From contig NZ_PDVP01000005.1 of NCBI RefSeq assembly GCF_002727065.1, positions 62,001 to 126,000 of the forward strand: 64,000 nucleotides of DNA, given 5' to 3'. This stretch comes from Zhengella mangrovi. GTDB taxonomy: Bacteria; Pseudomonadota; Alphaproteobacteria; Rhizobiales; Rhizobiaceae. Positions within the stretch are counted from its first letter, which is position 1. Every line of letters starts with the position of its first letter. This document shows, in pieces, positions 1 to 9,843 of the stretch. Made by a program: the position numbers and the translations under genes. The notes below the pieces were generated by a model that was not told where the DNA came from, ran no database searches, and saw only the letters and a list, made by a program, of their open reading frames with translations.

Positions 1-327
1 CAGGTCGTCATCCTCGCGCTTGCGCTCGGGCACCTGTACCGATGGTGCGTCAAACGCCATGGCCCGCTCGTAGGCGGCTGCCGCATCCTCGACATAGACG
101 TGAAGATGCGCGTCGCCTGACCGCCAGTCCGTTGCCCCGCCACCGATCATCACCACGCTGTCGTCGATCTTGACCTCGGCATGCATCAGCGAGCCGTCGG
201 GCCGGTCAAAGCGGCGCAACAGGGTCGCACCGAACACGTTTCCGAGGAAATTGATCAGCCCCTGGGCATCGGGGCTGACGAGATAGGGGCTGACGGACGT
301 GTAGCCGTCCGGCTTCCAGTCGGGCAT
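1..327 (-). CDS. VOC-family (glyoxalase/bleomycin-resistance fold) protein, PhnB-like, C-terminus outside window
   Basis: Partial gene entering from the left edge; the visible part is the N-terminal 109 residues. It begins MPDWKPDGYTSVSPYLV and carries the PhnB/VOC pattern: a YLVSPDAQ start, a helix leading to 'VFGATLLRRFDGPDGSLMHAEVKI', then DSVVMIGG and DAHLHVYVEDA, which form the paired beta-alpha-beta-beta-beta units. VOC proteins bind a metal or small ligand, often as lyases, dioxygenases or drug-binding proteins, but the specific reaction cannot be read here because the second half is missing. The next gene (MFS transporter) follows on the same strand upstream, about 70 bases away, so the two may be cotranscribed. 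Family call is fairly sure; function is unknown. Confidence 0.75.
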   Translation of the reverse strand, partial: MPDWKPDGYTSVSPYLVSPDAQGLINFLGNVFGATLLRRFDRPDGSLMHAEVKIDDSVVMIGGGATDWRSGDAHLHVYVEDAAAAYERAMAFDAPSVQVPERKREDDDL

Positions 328-397
328 GGGCAGGGCCTCCTCGGCAAGGGTCGCTGCTTGGGGACATAGGGCGCCGCGCGGACCCGGCGACCTCCGG

Positions 398-1612
398 TCA
401 GCGCAATCCGCCGGCCATGCGCGCCGCTTCCGGCAGGCGCCGCAGCTTCAGCATCGACACCGCGCCGAAGATCGGCCCGGGCACCAGCACGAGGAAGACC
501 CAGCGCCAGCTTCCCGCCCAATGCGCGATCAGCGGCAGCAGCCAGATCGCCCCGATGGTGATCGCGAAGCCGACGCCCATCTGCAGCGCCAGCGCCGAGC
601 CGACCCAGCCCGGCTCCGAAAGCTCCGTGACGGCAGCGGAGAACTGGGCACTGTCGGCGATGACGCTGACGCCCCAGATGAGCGCGACGGTCGTGAACAG
701 CCAGGCCGGTCCTTCGAAGACAAAGCCGATGACGATCGCACAGGTGCCGGAGATGGCGAGCGCCAGCGCCGTGGTCCGGCATCGCCCGATCCGGTCGGCC
801 AGCCAGCCGCCTGCCGCCGCGCCGGCGAAGCCGGTCGCGATCACGATGAAGGTCAGCGCCGAGGCATTGCCCCCGGCAAGCGGGTTGCCCGCCGAAATTG
901 CGGCCTGCGCATAGGCCAGGAACCAGCCCCAGACGGCGTAGAGCTCCCACATATGGCCGAAGTAGCCGCAATTGGCCAGCATCACCGGCCGGTTGCGGAC
1001 GATCTCGGCGATCTGGCCGAGGCGCGCCGGCGCGCGCGGAAACGGGTAGGGGCCTTCCTTCAGCGCGAAGGCGAAGATGAGCGTGGCGGCAAGCGCGAAC
1101 CCCGAACTGGCCAGCACGACGAGCCGCCAGTCGAAACCGCCGCCGAGCGCCCGCACCAGGTGGGGCAGTGCGGAACCGACGGTCAGCGCGCCGATCATCA
1201 CCCCCATGGCGAAGCCTCGCCCGGTGCGGAACCATGTCGCGATCAGCTTGACGGCCGGCGGGTAGACCCCGGCGAGCGCGACGCCGGTCACGATGCGCGC
1301 TGCGATGGCAAGAACGGTGCCGGGTTCCGTGAGCAGCAGGAGGTTGGCACCGGATGCCAGAAGCGCCGCCCCGGCCATCATCCGGCCATGCGGCCAGCGG
1401 TCGCCCAGCCCGAGAAAGGCCGACAGCAGCGCGCCGGTGACGAACCCGGCCTGGACTCCGTTGGTCAGCCAGGCAGCCGCACTGGTTCCGAGCGACCAGC
1501 GGTCGATCAGCACCGGCAGCACGGCGGTCGCGGAAAACCACGTCGTCAGCGACATCAGCGTCGCCGCGCAGATCAGCCCCAGGAACCGCCAGCGTCCCGT
1601 GTCGTCAGCCAT
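398..1612 (-). CDS. MFS transporter
   Basis: A 404-residue inner-membrane transporter of the major facilitator superfamily, the usual length for a 12-helix MFS protein. Hydrophobic helices start at about residue 10 (FLGLICAATLM) and recur to the C-terminus. The loop after helix 2 has LGLGDRWPHGRMM, a weak version of the GxxxDRxGRR motif, and the second half repeats it as GGWLADRIGRCR. I chose the ATG at 1612 because a GGAGGAG ribosome-binding site lies just upstream; the longer frame to 1747 has no such site. The substrate is not identifiable; resemblance is to drug or cyanate/organic-anion exporters. It is divergent from the hydrolase at 1799, with a candidate operator between them. Confidence 0.85.
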   Translation of the reverse strand: MADDTGRWRFLGLICAATLMSLTTWFSATAVLPVLIDRWSLGTSAAAWLTNGVQAGFVTGALLSAFLGLGDRWPHGRMMAGAALLASGANLLLLTEPGTVLAIAARIVTGVALAGVYPPAVKLIATWFRTGRGFAMGVMIGALTVGSALPHLVRALGGGFDWRLVVLASSGFALAATLIFAFALKEGPYPFPRAPARLGQIAEIVRNRPVMLANCGYFGHMWELYAVWGWFLAYAQAAISAGNPLAGGNASALTFIVIATGFAGAAAGGWLADRIGRCRTTALALAISGTCAIVIGFVFEGPAWLFTTVALIWGVSVIADSAQFSAAVTELSEPGWVGSALALQMGVGFAITIGAIWLLPLIAHWAGSWRWVFLVLVPGPIFGAVSMLKLRRLPEAARMAGGLR

Positions 1613-1713
1613 CGCACGTCTCTCCTCCGCTCCTCCGGCATCCTTGGTCTCACGGACCGCGCGGCCGGGCAAGTCTGTCCACAAATTGGAAACGCTGCGT
1701 TCAGACCTGTTCA

Positions 1714-1734
1714 CGATCACAAAACGCGTGATCG
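1714..1734. promoter_or_regulatory. Inverted repeat between divergent MFS and hydrolase genes, candidate operator
   Basis: A perfect 7-base inverted repeat (CGATCAC, 7-base spacer, GTGATCG) lies in the 186-base region between the divergent genes starting at 1612 and 1799. Position and symmetry suggest a site for a dimeric regulator. No regulator gene is adjacent, so the binding protein is unknown. Confidence 0.35.
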
Positions 1735-1798
1735 GCTTGCCGGCCACGAACCCGCTTCCATTCTAGTTTGCGCGGAATGCACCAGCTAACAAGGGAGA

Positions 1799-2782
1799 AT
1801 GCTGATGACCGTACAGACTGACCGCCGCAGCCTGTTCAAGCTCGCGGGCGTGACCGCCGTGGCGCTTGCTACCCCGCAGATCATGGTTCGCAAGGCTTTC
1901 GCCGAAACCATGGCCATGCCGGCCGCCACCGCCTTCAACCAGTTCAAACTGGGTGAATTCACCGTCACCACCGTCAATGACGGCTCCACCGTCATGGAAA
2001 ACCCGCAAGGGACGTTCGGCACCGATCAGTCGGTCGAAACGGTCTCGGACCTCTTGCAGGCAAATTACCTGCCGACCGAAAAACTGGTCAACGGCTTTGC
2101 CCCGACCGTCGTCAACACCGGCTCCGATATCGTCCTGTTCGACACGGGCCTCGGAGAAGGCGCCCGCGGCAAGGGCATGGGGCAACTGTCCGCCCGCATG
2201 GCCGCCGCAGGCATCAAGCCGGAGGACGTGACGGTCGTCGTGATCACGCACATGCACCCCGACCACATCGGCGGGCTTATGGAAGGCGGTAGCCCGGCCT
2301 TCCCGAACGCCCGCTACGTGACGGGACAGGCCGAGTACGATTTCTGGTCCGACAGCGCCCGTGCCGGCACGCCGGCCGAAGGCGTGCACAAGCTGGTCCA
2401 GGCCAAGGTGGTGCCGCTCGCCGACAAGATGACCTTCATTGCCGATGGCGGCGAGGTCGTACCCGGTATCACCGGTATGGCGGCACCCGGACACACCCCC
2501 GGCCACATGATCTACCGCATGGAATCGGGCGGGCGGCAACTCGTCGTCACTGCCGACACGGCCAACCACTTCATCCTGTCGCTGCAGCGCCCGGAATGGG
2601 AAGTGCGATTCGACATGGACAAGGCCACGGCGGCGAAGAGCCGCAAGATGGTGTTCGACATGATCGCCACGGACCGGCTGCCGTTCATCGGCTACCATAT
2701 GCCGTTCCCCTCGGTCGGTTTCGTCGAGGCCATGGACACGGGCTACCGGTTCATTCCCGAGACCTACCAGTTCGACCTGTAG
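1799..2782 (+). CDS. Tat-exported metallo-beta-lactamase-fold hydrolase
   Basis: A 327-residue MBL-fold metallohydrolase predicted to be exported. The N-terminus has a twin-arginine signal (TDRRSLFKLAGVTAVALATP, about residues 7-26) with cleavage near AFAE, so the enzyme would fold with its metals in the cytoplasm and act in the periplasm. The metal-binding HxHxDH motif is intact (HMHPDH at 151-156), followed by GHTPGH and ADTANH, which supply further ligands. The fold covers lactonases, thiol and phosphodiester hydrolases; the substrate is not evident. Two ATGs (1799 and 1805) are usable; a purine-rich AAGGGAGA site sits just upstream. A strong terminator follows, so it is probably monocistronic. 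Confidence 0.85.
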   Translation: MLMTVQTDRRSLFKLAGVTAVALATPQIMVRKAFAETMAMPAATAFNQFKLGEFTVTTVNDGSTVMENPQGTFGTDQSVETVSDLLQANYLPTEKLVNGFAPTVVNTGSDIVLFDTGLGEGARGKGMGQLSARMAAAGIKPEDVTVVVITHMHPDHIGGLMEGGSPAFPNARYVTGQAEYDFWSDSARAGTPAEGVHKLVQAKVVPLADKMTFIADGGEVVPGITGMAAPGHTPGHMIYRMESGGRQLVVTADTANHFILSLQRPEWEVRFDMDKATAAKSRKMVFDMIATDRLPFIGYHMPFPSVGFVEAMDTGYRFIPETYQFDL

Positions 2783-2836
2783 CCTGTCTTGCCCGGCCCG
2801 GCGGAAATGCTGTCCGCTCCAGGCCGTGAGAGACAT

Positions 2837-2875
2837 GAGAAAGCCCCGGCGGCTGGCGTCCGGGGCTTTCTCTTG
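2837..2875 (+). terminator. Rho-independent terminator after the MBL-fold hydrolase
   Basis: A perfect 13-bp stem (GAGAAAGCCCCGG / CCGGGGCTTTCTC) with a 10-base loop, ending in a pyrimidine run (CTTTCTCTT). It lies 55 bases past the hydrolase stop and before the guaB leader. Confidence 0.8.
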
Positions 2876-2980
2876 TGCATTCGATGATGCAGTGCAACGC
2901 ATGTCTTTCCAATGTCGCAAAGACGTGGTACCAGCCAGCGCCAATCCTGAAAGGGACTCACAAGAACGAGTCGGCCTTGA

Positions 2981-4531
<1,551 letters not shown>

Positions 4532-4544
4532 GCGCGCGCTTCCT

Positions 4545-4569
4545 CCGCGCCGGCACTTGCCCGGCGCGG
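4545..4569 (+). terminator. GC hairpin after guaB, possible weak terminator
   Basis: A perfect 9-bp stem (CCGCGCCGG / CCGGCGCGG) with a 7-base loop begins 13 bases after the guaB stop. It lacks a T run, so it may stabilise the 3' end rather than terminate by itself. Confidence 0.35.
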
Positions 4570-4625
4570 GCCGGCCGGTCTACCTTCGTCCCGTCTTGTG
4601 ACCGGCGCGGCGAAGGAAAACTCCG

Positions 4626-5045
4626 ATGAACCAGACCCTCATCTTCTGGCCCATGCTGGCGCAGGTCGTCCTGGTCTACGGCGTCTACATCCTCATTTCC
4701 CGTCGCCGGATCGCTGCGGTCAAGGGCGGCAGCGCGGTCCCGTCGCAGTTCCGCGAAAACCAGGTCGAGCCGCCCGAAAGCCTGTTCGTGCGCAACAACC
4801 TGGCCAACCAGTACGAGCTGCCGGTCCTTTTCTACGCCTGTTGCCTGAGCTTCTACGTGACGGAAGGCGTCTCGGCGGTGCCCCTGGCACTGGCCTTCGT
4901 CTTTGCCGCCTCGCGCTATGCCCACGCCTGGATCCACATCACGACCAACCGGGTCCGCCACCGCCGGGCCATGTTCATCATGGGCTTTCTCGTCCTGGGC
5001 GCCATGTGGCTATGGTTCGCCGGCCATCTCCTCGGCCTTGTCTGA
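4626..5045 (+). CDS. MAPEG-family membrane protein
   Basis: A 139-residue integral membrane protein with four hydrophobic segments (about residues 5-25, 65-85, 88-105, 115-137). The pattern matches the MAPEG family (membrane-associated eicosanoid/glutathione metabolism): a charged stretch after helix 1 (SQFRENQVEPPESL), then RNNLANQYELPVLFY, and RYAHAWIHITTNRVRHRR before the last helix, the segment that holds the glutathione-contacting arginines in the family. Bacterial members include glutathione S-transferase-like enzymes and uncharacterised proteins. Its 3' end overlaps the convergent cyclase gene by 36 bases. Family is sure; activity is unknown. Confidence 0.85.
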   Translation: MNQTLIFWPMLAQVVLVYGVYILISRRRIAAVKGGSAVPSQFRENQVEPPESLFVRNNLANQYELPVLFYACCLSFYVTEGVSAVPLALAFVFAASRYAHAWIHITTNRVRHRRAMFIMGFLVLGAMWLWFAGHLLGLV

Positions 5046-6368
5046 CGCCGGCTGCTCCGGATAGACGCCCTTCAGGAACCAGCAATCGGTCTTGCCGATG
5101 CCTTTCAGGTCGACGGCGCCGCGATGGTTGAAGCGGAACCGTCCTTGCAGTGCCTCGGCCACGGCGCCGCTGGCTTGGATCTGGCCCGGAAACGAGTATT
5201 CTTCCAGCCGTGAGGCGATGTTCACCGTGTCGCCCCACACGTCATAGGCATACTTGCGCGTGCCGATCACTCCGGCGACGACCGGGCCGCAGTGCAGGCC
5301 GATGCGCAGTTCGATCGTCTCGCCGAGGTCGTTGCCGATCAGCCGGACCGCTTCCATCATGTCCAGCGCCATGCGCGCACAGGCAGCCACGTGGTCCGTC
5401 TGCGGGTCCGGCAGGCCGCCCGCGACCATGTAGGCGTCGCCCACCGTCTTGATCTTCTCCAGCCTGTGGCGTGCCGCCAGGTCGTCGAAGGCGGAAAAGA
5501 TGCGGTTGAGAAAATTCACGGTCTCGCTGGCTGGCAGGCGTCCGGCCCGCGGCGAGAAGTCCACCACGTCGGCAAACAGGATCGTCACGGTCGACAGCCC
5601 GTCGGCGATCATGTGGTCCGGCCGCGCCTTCAGGCGCTGCGCGATGGAGCCCGGAAGGATGTTGGCCAGCAGGCGTTCCGAACGCTGGTGCTCCATTTCC
5701 AGCGCATCCTCGGCCCGCGAGGCTTCCGAGAAGGCGAACAGCACGGTGGCGTAGACGAGGAAGAAGGAGAACGGCACGGTGATGAAGAACATCACGTCGG
5801 AGAACAGCGGATCGTGCGGGATGAAGGCGGCGGGCTCGGTGAAGAGGCGTTCGGTCAGCACGAACCCGGCGAAGGCGATCAGCGTGACGGTGGCCGAGAG
5901 GCGCAGCCGGTCGGCGCCGAACACCAGCATGGACGCGGCCACGCCGGGCAGGAAATAGAAGTGAAGGCCGGAATCGCGGCCGAAGAACCACGTGTAGAGA
6001 ACGGCGAACAGCAGCCAGACGATGCAGAGATGAAACCCGGCCGCCCAATCGTTCACCCGGTTCCACAGCGGCGTCACGGCGAACAGCACGATCTGCGGCG
6101 ACAGCGTGAGGGCGGGAAGCCACAACCGGTTGAAATCCCAGGCCATGTAAAGGGCGATGTAGGGGATGGTCATCAGCGAGACCATGGCCGACAGCACGTT
6201 GATGACGGAGAGCCGGCGCGCGACACGGGGCGGGTAGCCCTGCGTGCCGTAGACCGCCCAGTCGCGGGCGAAACGCCACACGGCTCCGATCGGTCCCGGC
6301 AGAGCCGCTGCACGCCGGTAGACCGGAATGCCAAGGACGCCGGGATGGTCTGTCTTCTGATGTTTCAA
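5010..6368 (-). CDS. Membrane-bound class III adenylate/guanylate cyclase
   Basis: A 452-residue protein joining a membrane region (about residues 55-215, several hydrophobic helices) to a cytoplasmic class III nucleotidyl cyclase domain (about 258-435) through a short helix ending QRSERLLANILPGSIAQRL, the linker typical of these enzymes. Catalytic residues are present: the metal-binding Asp267 in ILFADVVDF and Asp311 in KTVGDAY, the substrate-selecting Lys307 (favours ATP), Asp376 in YDVWGD, and the transition-state pair Asn383 and Arg387 in DTVNIASRLE. It should make cAMP in response to a membrane or periplasmic signal. It converges on and overlaps the MAPEG gene by 36 bases. The membrane domain was not assigned to a named family. 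Confidence 0.9.
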   Translation of the reverse strand: MKHQKTDHPGVLGIPVYRRAAALPGPIGAVWRFARDWAVYGTQGYPPRVARRLSVINVLSAMVSLMTIPYIALYMAWDFNRLWLPALTLSPQIVLFAVTPLWNRVNDWAAGFHLCIVWLLFAVLYTWFFGRDSGLHFYFLPGVAASMLVFGADRLRLSATVTLIAFAGFVLTERLFTEPAAFIPHDPLFSDVMFFITVPFSFFLVYATVLFAFSEASRAEDALEMEHQRSERLLANILPGSIAQRLKARPDHMIADGLSTVTILFADVVDFSPRAGRLPASETVNFLNRIFSAFDDLAARHRLEKIKTVGDAYMVAGGLPDPQTDHVAACARMALDMMEAVRLIGNDLGETIELRIGLHCGPVVAGVIGTRKYAYDVWGDTVNIASRLEEYSFPGQIQASGAVAEALQGRFRFNHRGAVDLKGIGKTDCWFLKGVYPEQPASDKAEEMAGEP

Positions 6369-6563
6369 GCTGCCATGCCCCTCTGGACGGACACACTATG
6401 GGAAGTGCTGGCCGGATTGAACTGCCCGAGGGCGCTTTTTTGACCTTAGGGTAAAAGTGTGGCGGTGCGGCTACATGGCAAGCATCCTGCCTGAACCGGG
6501 TGCCGCGCTTGCAAAAATCGGGAGCCGCCTGTAGCGAGGCGTCAGACAACAGGGCGAAACTTC

Positions 6564-7853
6564 ATGCAGCTTGGCGGACGACTGGCAGCAGCCATCGAGA
6601 TACTCGACGATATCGGCACCCGGCACCGGCCCGCGGCCGATGCACTGCGCGACTGGGGCGTATCGCATCGCTTTGCCGGTTCCGGCGACCGCGCTGCCAT
6701 CGGCAACATCGTTTACGACGCCCTGCGCCTGCGTACCTCCTCCCGCTGGCGGTTCAATGCCGAGGGCGGACGTCCGGAAGCCTTCGGCGCCCTCATCACC
6801 GGCTTCGCGATGACGCCGGACGATCTGGCCGGCCGCCTGGCCGGCGACCGGTTCGCACCCGAACCGCTTTCGTCGGACGAAGTCGCGGCCTGGACCGGGC
6901 GCGATCTCGACACGGCACCGGACCATGTCCGCGCCGAATGCCCGGACTGGTGCGCACCGCTGTTCGCCGAGGCCTTCGGCGGCGACTGGATTGCCGAGGC
7001 GGCTGCCCTGGCCGGGCGGCCACCGCTCGATGTCCGGGTCAACACGATCAAGGCGTCGCCCGACAAGGTGGCCAGGGCGCTGGCGAAGGCTGGAGCCGCG
7101 CCCGTCGCGGGCCTTCCCGGCGCCCTGCGCATCGCGCCGGTGACAGGGCAGGGCCGCCATCCCAACATCACCGCCGAGCCCGCGTTCCAGAAGGGCTGGT
7201 TCGAGGTGCAGGATTGCGGCAGCCAGGCCGTCGCCACGCTGGCCGCGCCGGACGAGCCGGGCCAGGTGCTGGACCTCTGCGCCGGCGGGGGCGGCAAGAC
7301 GCTGGCCTTGTCGGCCGGTTTCGGCAACAAGGGCCAGGTCCATGCCTGGGACGCCGACCGCAACCGCCTCGCGCCGATCTTCGAGCGCCTGCGCCGAGCC
7401 GGTACCCGCAATGTCCAGGTCCATGCCGCCGATGCGGACCTGTCGCCCCTGGAAGACCAGATGGATCTCGTGCTTGTCGATGCGCCCTGCACCGGGTCGG
7501 GAACCTGGCGCCGGCGCCCGGACACCAAGTGGCGGCTGGCCGAAACCTCCCTGGATGCCCGCGTCGGCGAACAGGCCGGCGTGCTGGACAATGCCGTGCG
7601 CTTCGTTCGCCCCGGCGGCCGCATTGCCTATGTCACCTGTTCGCTCTTCCCGCAGGAAAACACCCGGCAGGCGGCCGCCTTCCTGGTCAGGCACCCGGCG
7701 TTCCGCGCTCTCGATGCCATGACGGTGGCCGAAACGCGCCTGCCGGACCTGGCGTCCGCCATGCGGCCGGACGGACAAGGCGGCCTGCTGCTGACGCCGG
7801 CACGCACCGGAACCGACGGCTTCTTTTTCGCGCTGTTCGAACGCGGCGCCTGA
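6564..7853 (+). CDS. RsmB/NOP-family RNA (cytosine-5) methyltransferase
   Basis: A 429-residue SAM-dependent methyltransferase of the RsmB/NSUN family that forms 5-methylcytosine in RNA, most likely 16S rRNA. The N-terminal third is helical (NusB-like) and the C-terminal half is the Rossmann catalytic domain. SAM motif I is VLDLCAGGGGKTLAL (about 235-249). Both conserved cysteines are present: Cys309 in motif IV (LVDAPCTGSGTWRRRPD) and the catalytic Cys359 in motif VI (AYVTCSLFPQEN). It begins an orderly plus-strand row of small genes (tspO, thioesterase, nucleosidase). The exact cytosine target cannot be read from the sequence, so no symbol is given. Confidence 0.9.
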   Translation: MQLGGRLAAAIEILDDIGTRHRPAADALRDWGVSHRFAGSGDRAAIGNIVYDALRLRTSSRWRFNAEGGRPEAFGALITGFAMTPDDLAGRLAGDRFAPEPLSSDEVAAWTGRDLDTAPDHVRAECPDWCAPLFAEAFGGDWIAEAAALAGRPPLDVRVNTIKASPDKVARALAKAGAAPVAGLPGALRIAPVTGQGRHPNITAEPAFQKGWFEVQDCGSQAVATLAAPDEPGQVLDLCAGGGGKTLALSAGFGNKGQVHAWDADRNRLAPIFERLRRAGTRNVQVHAADADLSPLEDQMDLVLVDAPCTGSGTWRRRPDTKWRLAETSLDARVGEQAGVLDNAVRFVRPGGRIAYVTCSLFPQENTRQAAAFLVRHPAFRALDAMTVAETRLPDLASAMRPDGQGGLLLTPARTGTDGFFFALFERGA

Positions 7854-7940
7854 ACCGCCGGCCGGATGGGTGCGCCGGGGAACCGGATCGCCGAAACCTG
7901 CGTAGAGAGAAACAATCGAAACGCATCGGATCACGCCGTC

Positions 7941-8393
7941 ATGTCCCGCTATCTCACGCTCCCCCTGTTCCTCTTCTTCGTGCTCGGAGGCGGTACGCTG
8001 ATCGGCGTATCGTCACCGCCCGGCGAATGGTTCGCAGCCCTTGCAAAGCCGGCCTTCCAGCCGCCGAACTGGCTTTTCGCCCCGGTCTGGACCTTTCTCT
8101 ACATCCTGATTGCCTTTGCCGGCTGGCGCACCTGGGAGCGCCGCGCAGAGGGGCCGGCGATGCAGATCTGGTTTGCCCAGATGGCGCTGAACTTTCTCTG
8201 GTCGCCGGTCTTCTTCACCCTGCATTACACCGGCCTGGCGCTCGTCATCGTGGTCCTGATGGCTGTGCTCATCGCCGCCTTCATCGCCGTGAGCTGGAAC
8301 CGCGACCGGATCTCCGCCGTGTTGTTCGTCCCCTACCTGGCGTGGGTCGCTTTTGCCTCGCTGCTCAATGCTGCCGTCTGGTGGCTGAACTGA
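7941..8393 (+). CDS. tspO: TspO/MBR-family tryptophan-rich sensory protein
   Basis: A 150-residue membrane protein with five hydrophobic helices, the size and architecture of TspO, which binds porphyrins and related ligands and modulates tetrapyrrole and stress responses in alphaproteobacteria. Family signatures include the GEWFAALAKPAFQPPNWLF segment after helix 1, PVWTFLYILIAFAGW in helix 2, and the tryptophan-rich LNFLWSPVFF in helix 3. I chose the ATG at 7941; an in-frame ATG at 7866 would add a polar N-terminus that does not fit the family. No strong ribosome-binding site is visible, so the start is less certain than the family. Confidence 0.9.
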   Translation: MSRYLTLPLFLFFVLGGGTLIGVSSPPGEWFAALAKPAFQPPNWLFAPVWTFLYILIAFAGWRTWERRAEGPAMQIWFAQMALNFLWSPVFFTLHYTGLALVIVVLMAVLIAAFIAVSWNRDRISAVLFVPYLAWVAFASLLNAAVWWLN

Positions 8394-8477
8394 AGCCTGT
8401 TGCGCCGCACAAATTCCTTTGCCATGATCGGGCGCAGTGGCTGGCCGCGCGGGCCGGCAGGCGAGGGGAGGCAGTTC

Positions 8478-8942
8478 ATGCGCATGCCGGGTGGCGATCA
8501 GGCCAATCCTGATTTCGAGACGCGGGTGCGCGAAAGCTTTGCCCGCCAGAACGCGATGGAAACCATCGGCGCGGAACTGACACGCGTGTCGCCGGGCGTC
8601 ATTGAGATCGAGATGCCCTTCTCCGATCACCTCACCCAGCAGCATGGCTTCCTGCATGCTGGCGTCATCTCAACGGCACTGGATTCGGCCTGCGGCTACG
8701 CGGCCTATTCCATGATGCCGGCGGATGCCGCGATCCTGACGATCGAGTTCAAGCTCAACCTCCTGTCGCCGGGACGCGGCGAACGCTTCCTTTTCCGCGG
8801 CGAGGTCACCAAGCCGGGCCGCACGATCATGGTCACCGATGGCCGCGCCTATGCCTTCGACGATGAAGGCGAGGTCCGCCTCATCGCCACCATGACCGGA
8901 ACGATGATGACCGTGCGAGGCCGCGAAGGCCTGGCCGGCTGA
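8478..8942 (+). CDS. PaaI-family hotdog-fold thioesterase
   Basis: A 154-residue acyl-CoA thioesterase-like protein of the PaaI/DUF4442 group. The hotdog-fold signature is clear: HLTQQHGFLHAGVISTALDSACGYAA, with the HGxxHxG motif followed by the catalytic acidic residue in the central helix, and the EFKLNLLSPGRGERFLFRGEVTKPGRT strand pair. It should hydrolyse CoA thioesters in the cytoplasm; the acyl group is unknown. The ATG at 8478 is preceded by a strong GAGGGGAGG site; an in-frame ATG at 8400 lacks one. The nucleosidase gene starts 24 bases downstream and may be cotranscribed. Confidence 0.87.
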   Translation: MRMPGGDQANPDFETRVRESFARQNAMETIGAELTRVSPGVIEIEMPFSDHLTQQHGFLHAGVISTALDSACGYAAYSMMPADAAILTIEFKLNLLSPGRGERFLFRGEVTKPGRTIMVTDGRAYAFDDEGEVRLIATMTGTMMTVRGREGLAG

Positions 8943-8965
8943 GCGGACGGAACGAGGGCAGGGAC

Positions 8966-9604
8966 ATGCCGCATCGCTTGCTGAAGCCCGTCGCCGGAAA
9001 GCACGTCCTCTACGTGATGGCCGCCGAGCCGGAATACGGTCCGCACCTCCAGGCGCGTTTCACACCGCTCGTCACCGGGGTCGGTCCGGTGGAGGCCGGG
9101 GTTCGCATGGGCCAGGCGCTGGCCCGGCTGGAGGCGCGCGACGCCCTGCCGGACCTTGTCGTCTGTCTCGGGTCGGCCGGTTCCGCGAGGCTGGAACAGA
9201 CCGAAGTCTACCAGGCATCCTCGGTGTCCTACCGCGACATGGATGCCTCGCCGCTGGGTTTCGAAAAAGGCCATACGCCCTTTCTCGACCTTCCGCCGGT
9301 GCTGCCGCTGCCGCATCACGTGGCCGGCCTGCCCGGTGCCCGCTTGTCGACGGGTGCCAACATCGTCTCCGGCGCGGCCTATGACGCCATCGATGCCGAC
9401 ATGGTGGACATGGAGACCTTCGCCGTCCTGCGCGCCTGCATGGGCTATGGCGTCCCCATGGTCGGACTGCGCGGCATATCCGACGGCGCGGCGGAACTGA
9501 AGCACGTCGACGACTGGACGCAGTACCTCCATGTCATCGACGCGAAACTGGGTGACGCGGTGGACCGGCTGGAGCAGGCACTGGCCAGCGGCCTGCTGGA
9601 CTGA
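8966..9604 (+). CDS. 5'-methylthioadenosine/S-adenosylhomocysteine nucleosidase-like protein
   Basis: A 212-residue member of the PNP/MTAN nucleoside phosphorylase family. Motifs seen: the N-terminal VMAAEPEYGPHL with the substrate-contacting Glu, the central GSAG turn, the nucleoside-binding DMVDMETFAVLRA, and the GISDGAAEL segment that supplies the catalytic Asp. MTA/SAH nucleosidases cut methylthioadenosine or S-adenosylhomocysteine to adenine and a thio-sugar, recycling by-products of SAM chemistry. The protein is slightly shorter than E. coli MTAN (about 230 residues), so substrate preference is left open. Confidence 0.8.
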   Translation: MPHRLLKPVAGKHVLYVMAAEPEYGPHLQARFTPLVTGVGPVEAGVRMGQALARLEARDALPDLVVCLGSAGSARLEQTEVYQASSVSYRDMDASPLGFEKGHTPFLDLPPVLPLPHHVAGLPGARLSTGANIVSGAAYDAIDADMVDMETFAVLRACMGYGVPMVGLRGISDGAAELKHVDDWTQYLHVIDAKLGDAVDRLEQALASGLLD

Positions 9605-9843
9605 CCGCCCTGCAACCGGCCACGATCCGGACGGGTGGTTCAAGGACATGAATCATTGGGTGAGGCCATTGACCAGCTGCATGAAGTCGTGGCCAATCCG
9701 CTTGCGGATGACGATCTAAAAGTTTGATTTGACGAGCGAAACAAACCCTGGGACTCCCGCCGGAACCGGTCGTCGGAGGGGGTGATCCGCCGACGGGGCG
9801 TAATGCCGTTGCGCTGCACCAAGAATCCCATTAAAGCCTTGCC
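9605..9843 (+). other. 240-base intergenic region upstream of guaA
   Basis: This gap presumably holds the guaA promoter and leader. A GTCGG/CCGAC inverted repeat lies around 9770-9798. A short reading frame runs in phase from 9605 to 9727, but it has no ribosome-binding site and no recognisable product. Nothing else can be supported. Confidence 0.3.

Noticed and set aside
9605-9727. A short in-phase open frame after the nucleosidase gene
   Set aside because: About 40 codons, no ribosome-binding site, no recognisable product; too short to separate from chance.
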